Positions 19,122-21,620 of a DNA stretch of 21,620 nucleotides are shown here, one piece after another. Location: contig JAYMTF010001729.1 in assembly GCA_036897485.1 (NCBI GenBank), forward strand, positions 1 to 21,620. Reading direction: 5' to 3'. Origin of the DNA: Pelargonium nanum (lineage: Eukaryota; Streptophyta; Magnoliopsida; Geraniales; Geraniaceae). A program made the translations under genes and the position numbers. Position 1 is the stretch's first letter. The number at the start of each line of letters is the position of its first letter. Under the pieces are notes generated by a model. The model was not told the DNA's origin, searched no databases, and saw only the letters and a program-made list of their open reading frames with translations.

Positions 19122-20979
19122 CTAATGGAGAGAGCCACAATCGAAATCAGTATGACCAATCTGGTCTCTAAAGAAAACAAACATCACCAGAAAAATCAAG
19201 AATTTGACAATGACAGATGAACTGCTCAACCTTAAACCGGCCAGATAACTTTGCGCGGACAGCCTCAGCAATCTCACCCTCCTTTCTCGTACATATTCAT
19301 CTATTGCCTCTTCAATTTCTCTAACACTATTCATCTTACGTGCTAAGCATCTAGCAAGCACAATTCCATCTTCCATTCCCGACGACCCTCCCTGTCCAAG
19401 AAACGGAAGCATTTCGTGCATTGCATCTCCGGCCACTGTCACTGTCCCTTTCCGGTAGCTTGCTACCACTAGCTCCCACGGGACGCGGTATCTCAGTTGC
19501 GTGAGGGACAATGAATTGAGGTCACATTCTTTCATCACTTCTATCACTTCGTTTGGGAACCCCTTTACCGTGTCCACTATCATTTCTCTTATCAGATCCG
19601 GGTCTTTCCAAGCTTTTGAATCTAATGCGTTGCAACAAATACTAACTAATTAATAAAAATCATAAATGAATTGTAAGGGAAAACTAGTTGAAGAATTGAA
19701 AATGCACCTAAGTTTAGTTGATGGCATGGTTGATTGACCCAACAATAAACAAGATTATCATTTATGGGAGCTCTTCCGGATACAATACTGCCCCGGCTGG
19801 TTCGGACAAACTGAGGAGGAAATCCATGGCCATTTGGGTAGTTTGTGTAGCCTCTCACGGCGCAAGTTGAGAAGAGCTTCTTGGGTTTCAGCTCAAGAAA
19901 CTCAGAGACCACAGAATTGGCTCCATCACACCCAATCAAAACTTTGGCCTTAATTATGCTCCCACCGTGTAACTGAATGACGGGAAGAGAAGTAACTGAG
20001 TCCAACTTTACTGAGACAATCCGGCATCCGAATCTAATGGTGCCCGGGGGCAGATCACCAGCAAGCGCTTCCACAAGCTCACTCCGTTTCACACAACGAT
20101 ATTCTCCGTGCCTTGAAACAATTACATCAATTAATGCATAGAGGGAAAACTGAATCAAAATGTGCCCTTAGAACTTGTTAAGTATATGTGAGTTGGTAGG
20201 AAGTGAGAGCTTACGAAATAGGAGCTTCTCGTTGAGTTCCCTTGTCTAAAGATATATCCCGGACTCTGTGACAGAGTTGTGCGACAAAGACAGTTATGTT
20301 GCAGCCAAATCAAAGGAAACAGAGAAAACGAGTACTCATCTTACTTCAAAATAAATGTATTATGGTGAAAATTTATCATAAACCACATAATGATGGTTGT
20401 ATAATAGAGCTATTGCTGCAACTGCAAATGGCCTGGTTTGTATGATTGAGAGTATATTTAACAACTATGATTTCTACAAATCGTCCATAAATTAGTTTGT
20501 AGTAGTATTTGATAGTACAAAATTACAAGTTTAATCTTAATAAACTTAAATTTTTTATCCTAATAAATGAAAAAAATGCAGTTTTCTTGCATTTGTACAG
20601 AATTATAAGTTAAATTTAAATTAAGTATGTGAGTTTCTAAATCAAATTAAAATAATATTGGAAGCAAAACAATAATATGGGAATCAAAATAGTGAATATA
20701 GGTGAGGAGATATAGTTACCCAAAAAGGGGAATTGTAGGTTGTCGGAGAGTAGAATCGATGCCCAAATGATGGAGGGCACGCCAGCCGTTGGCGAGGATA
20801 GCGATGGCGGCTCCGGTGGCCCGTAAGTGGTCGGATCTTTCGAGCACGACGCTGCTTATTCCTTTTCTGTGCAGAGCAAGAGCTGTTGCCAGCCCAGAAA
20901 TGCCGCCACCAACTATCACTATCTCTATCTCTTCTTCTCCTTCATCACTCGCATCCATGGATCTTTCTGCTCTGCTCAT
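19122..20979 (-). CDS. FAD-dependent monooxygenase (MO1/CTF2-like)
   Basis: A 404-residue class A flavoprotein monooxygenase of the plant MO/CTF2 group, related to salicylate hydroxylase and zeaxanthin epoxidase. Substrate unknown. Four exons: 20979-20720, 20265-20215, 20111-19708 and 19621-19122, with introns of 454, 103 and 86 bp. Junctions rebuild PLFG-VRDISLDKGTQ, API-S-HGEYRC and LNL-DSKAWKDPD in frame. FAD motifs: Rossmann GGGISG at 24-29, with E47 (VVLER) for the ribose; the IGCDG motif at 163-167; the GDAMHEMLP...GQGG...ED motif from 303. The C-terminus has a hydrophobic stretch (FLIFLVMFVF) followed by HTDFDCGSLH, resembling Arabidopsis MO1-group ends, so a membrane association is possible. 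Two in-frame starts exist, Met1 and Met8; both precede the acidic linker and cannot be separated here. Length is normal for the group. Confidence 0.9.
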
Positions 20980-21541
20980 AAATCGAAGGTGAAGATGTGA
21001 GAGATCTCATGTCGCTGCGGTCGACTATACCCCTGCAACTTGCTGTGTCTGTGTGGACCAAAATCGACGGAACCTCAGCTGAATCGTGGTTTATTATTGT
21101 ATGACTTGTCTGGTAACACCTCTCTTTGGTTACTATCCGTGACAAAAGTTTGAGTTCCGGGTGATGAACTCTAACCCGATCTTACAGAAATTTTGGGTTG
21201 ATCAGGTTTTAAATATAAACACATTATTTTTTTGTAGGTACACTTGACGTGAAAAGTTTACATTATATCTAATCCAATCTGATTTTTTGGTCTGATAAAT
21301 GTATACACTAACCCGCCAAAAAGACGTGCTGAGTTTCACGTACCGACGGGTCGGGTTCATTTTGCGAGCTCTACTTTTCTTATATCAACACTAATTAGTT
21401 ATTGAGTTTGTGTGATGATGGCGATTGTCTTGCAAATTTATTTTTGAACTCTGAGCTTGCAATTTAAGTTCGGCTTTTGATAAGTGAAAACTATGAAACT
21501 TTTGTACTTGGTGTATCATAGTTGTTTAATAAGCAATCTAA
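20980..21541. other. Monooxygenase promoter region
   Basis: No gene seen. 20980-21110 should contain the leader and core promoter of the minus-strand monooxygenase. The rest is AT-rich and unremarkable. No convincing TATA box could be picked. Confidence 0.4.
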
Positions 21542-21620
21542 GGCCTTGTTTGGTAAGTCTACTTTATGTCTACTTGTTACCTCTATAGACAAATTTTGCA
21601 TAAAAAATTGTTTGGCAAAC
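21542..21620. mobile_element. PIF/Harbinger-like (Tourist) MITE left end, cut by window edge
   Basis: GGCCTTGTTTGGTAAG begins at 21542 directly after TAA (21539-21541). GGCCTTGTTTGG is typical of Tourist-type terminal repeats and TAA/TTA is their target triplet. A second gtttggcaaac lies at the very edge. The partner end is outside the window, so identity is inferred from one end only. Confidence 0.5.

Noticed and set aside
1..21620. tRNA, rRNA, CRISPR array, or gene-cluster (multi-enzyme) system
   Set aside because: No tRNA-like cloverleaf or rRNA sequence was noticed, CRISPR is not expected in plant nuclear DNA and no regular array is present, and the P450 and monooxygenase are too far apart and unrelated to argue for a biosynthetic cluster.

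Overview
This is nuclear DNA from a flowering plant, most likely a eudicot. The evidence is AT-rich intergenic DNA, GT-AG introns of about 70-1,200 bp, plant-specific families (CYP89A P450, folate-biopterin transporter, SDE3 helicase) and plant MITE signatures. The species cannot be named. I rebuilt the gene models by eye from splice signals and family similarity. For the four complete genes from FBT to the monooxygenase that I spliced or delimited, every junction keeps frame and each ends at a stop codon.

Layout: (1) 163-734 (+), last four visible coding exons of a mitochondrial-type ribosomal protein uS5 gene whose 5' part lies off the left edge. (2) 2037-4525 (+), a two-exon folate-biopterin transporter of 437 aa, with a Stowaway-type terminus in its intron. 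(3) 4958-5382 (-), a two-exon DNA polymerase delta subunit 4 of 110 aa, convergent with the transporter. (4) 6860-10655 (-), a four-coding-exon SDE3/MOV10-type RNA helicase of 847 aa, with a probable further 5' leader exon and a ~950 bp leader intron reaching to about 11900. (5) 15916-17487 (+), an intronless CYP89A cytochrome P450 of 523 aa. (6) 19122-20979 (-), a four-exon FAD-dependent monooxygenase of 404 aa.

The DNA between the helicase and the monooxygenase holds four long foldback (inverted-repeat) elements, at about 11955-12380, 13638-14065, 15285-15670 and 18241-18483. They look like non-autonomous DNA transposons. One abuts the presumed SDE3 promoter and one lies just upstream of the P450. 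A PIF/Harbinger-like MITE end runs off the right edge.

The genes do not form a pathway. The order uS5m - FBT - CYP89A resembles, from memory, the Arabidopsis At1g64880-At1g64890-At1g64900 neighbourhood, here with POLD4 and SDE3 in between. I see no new multi-gene system. The most interesting points are the foldback beside the promoter of an RNA-silencing helicase, the apparent lack of a GW-rich AGO-binding tail in that helicase, and a degenerate PCNA-binding motif in POLD4.
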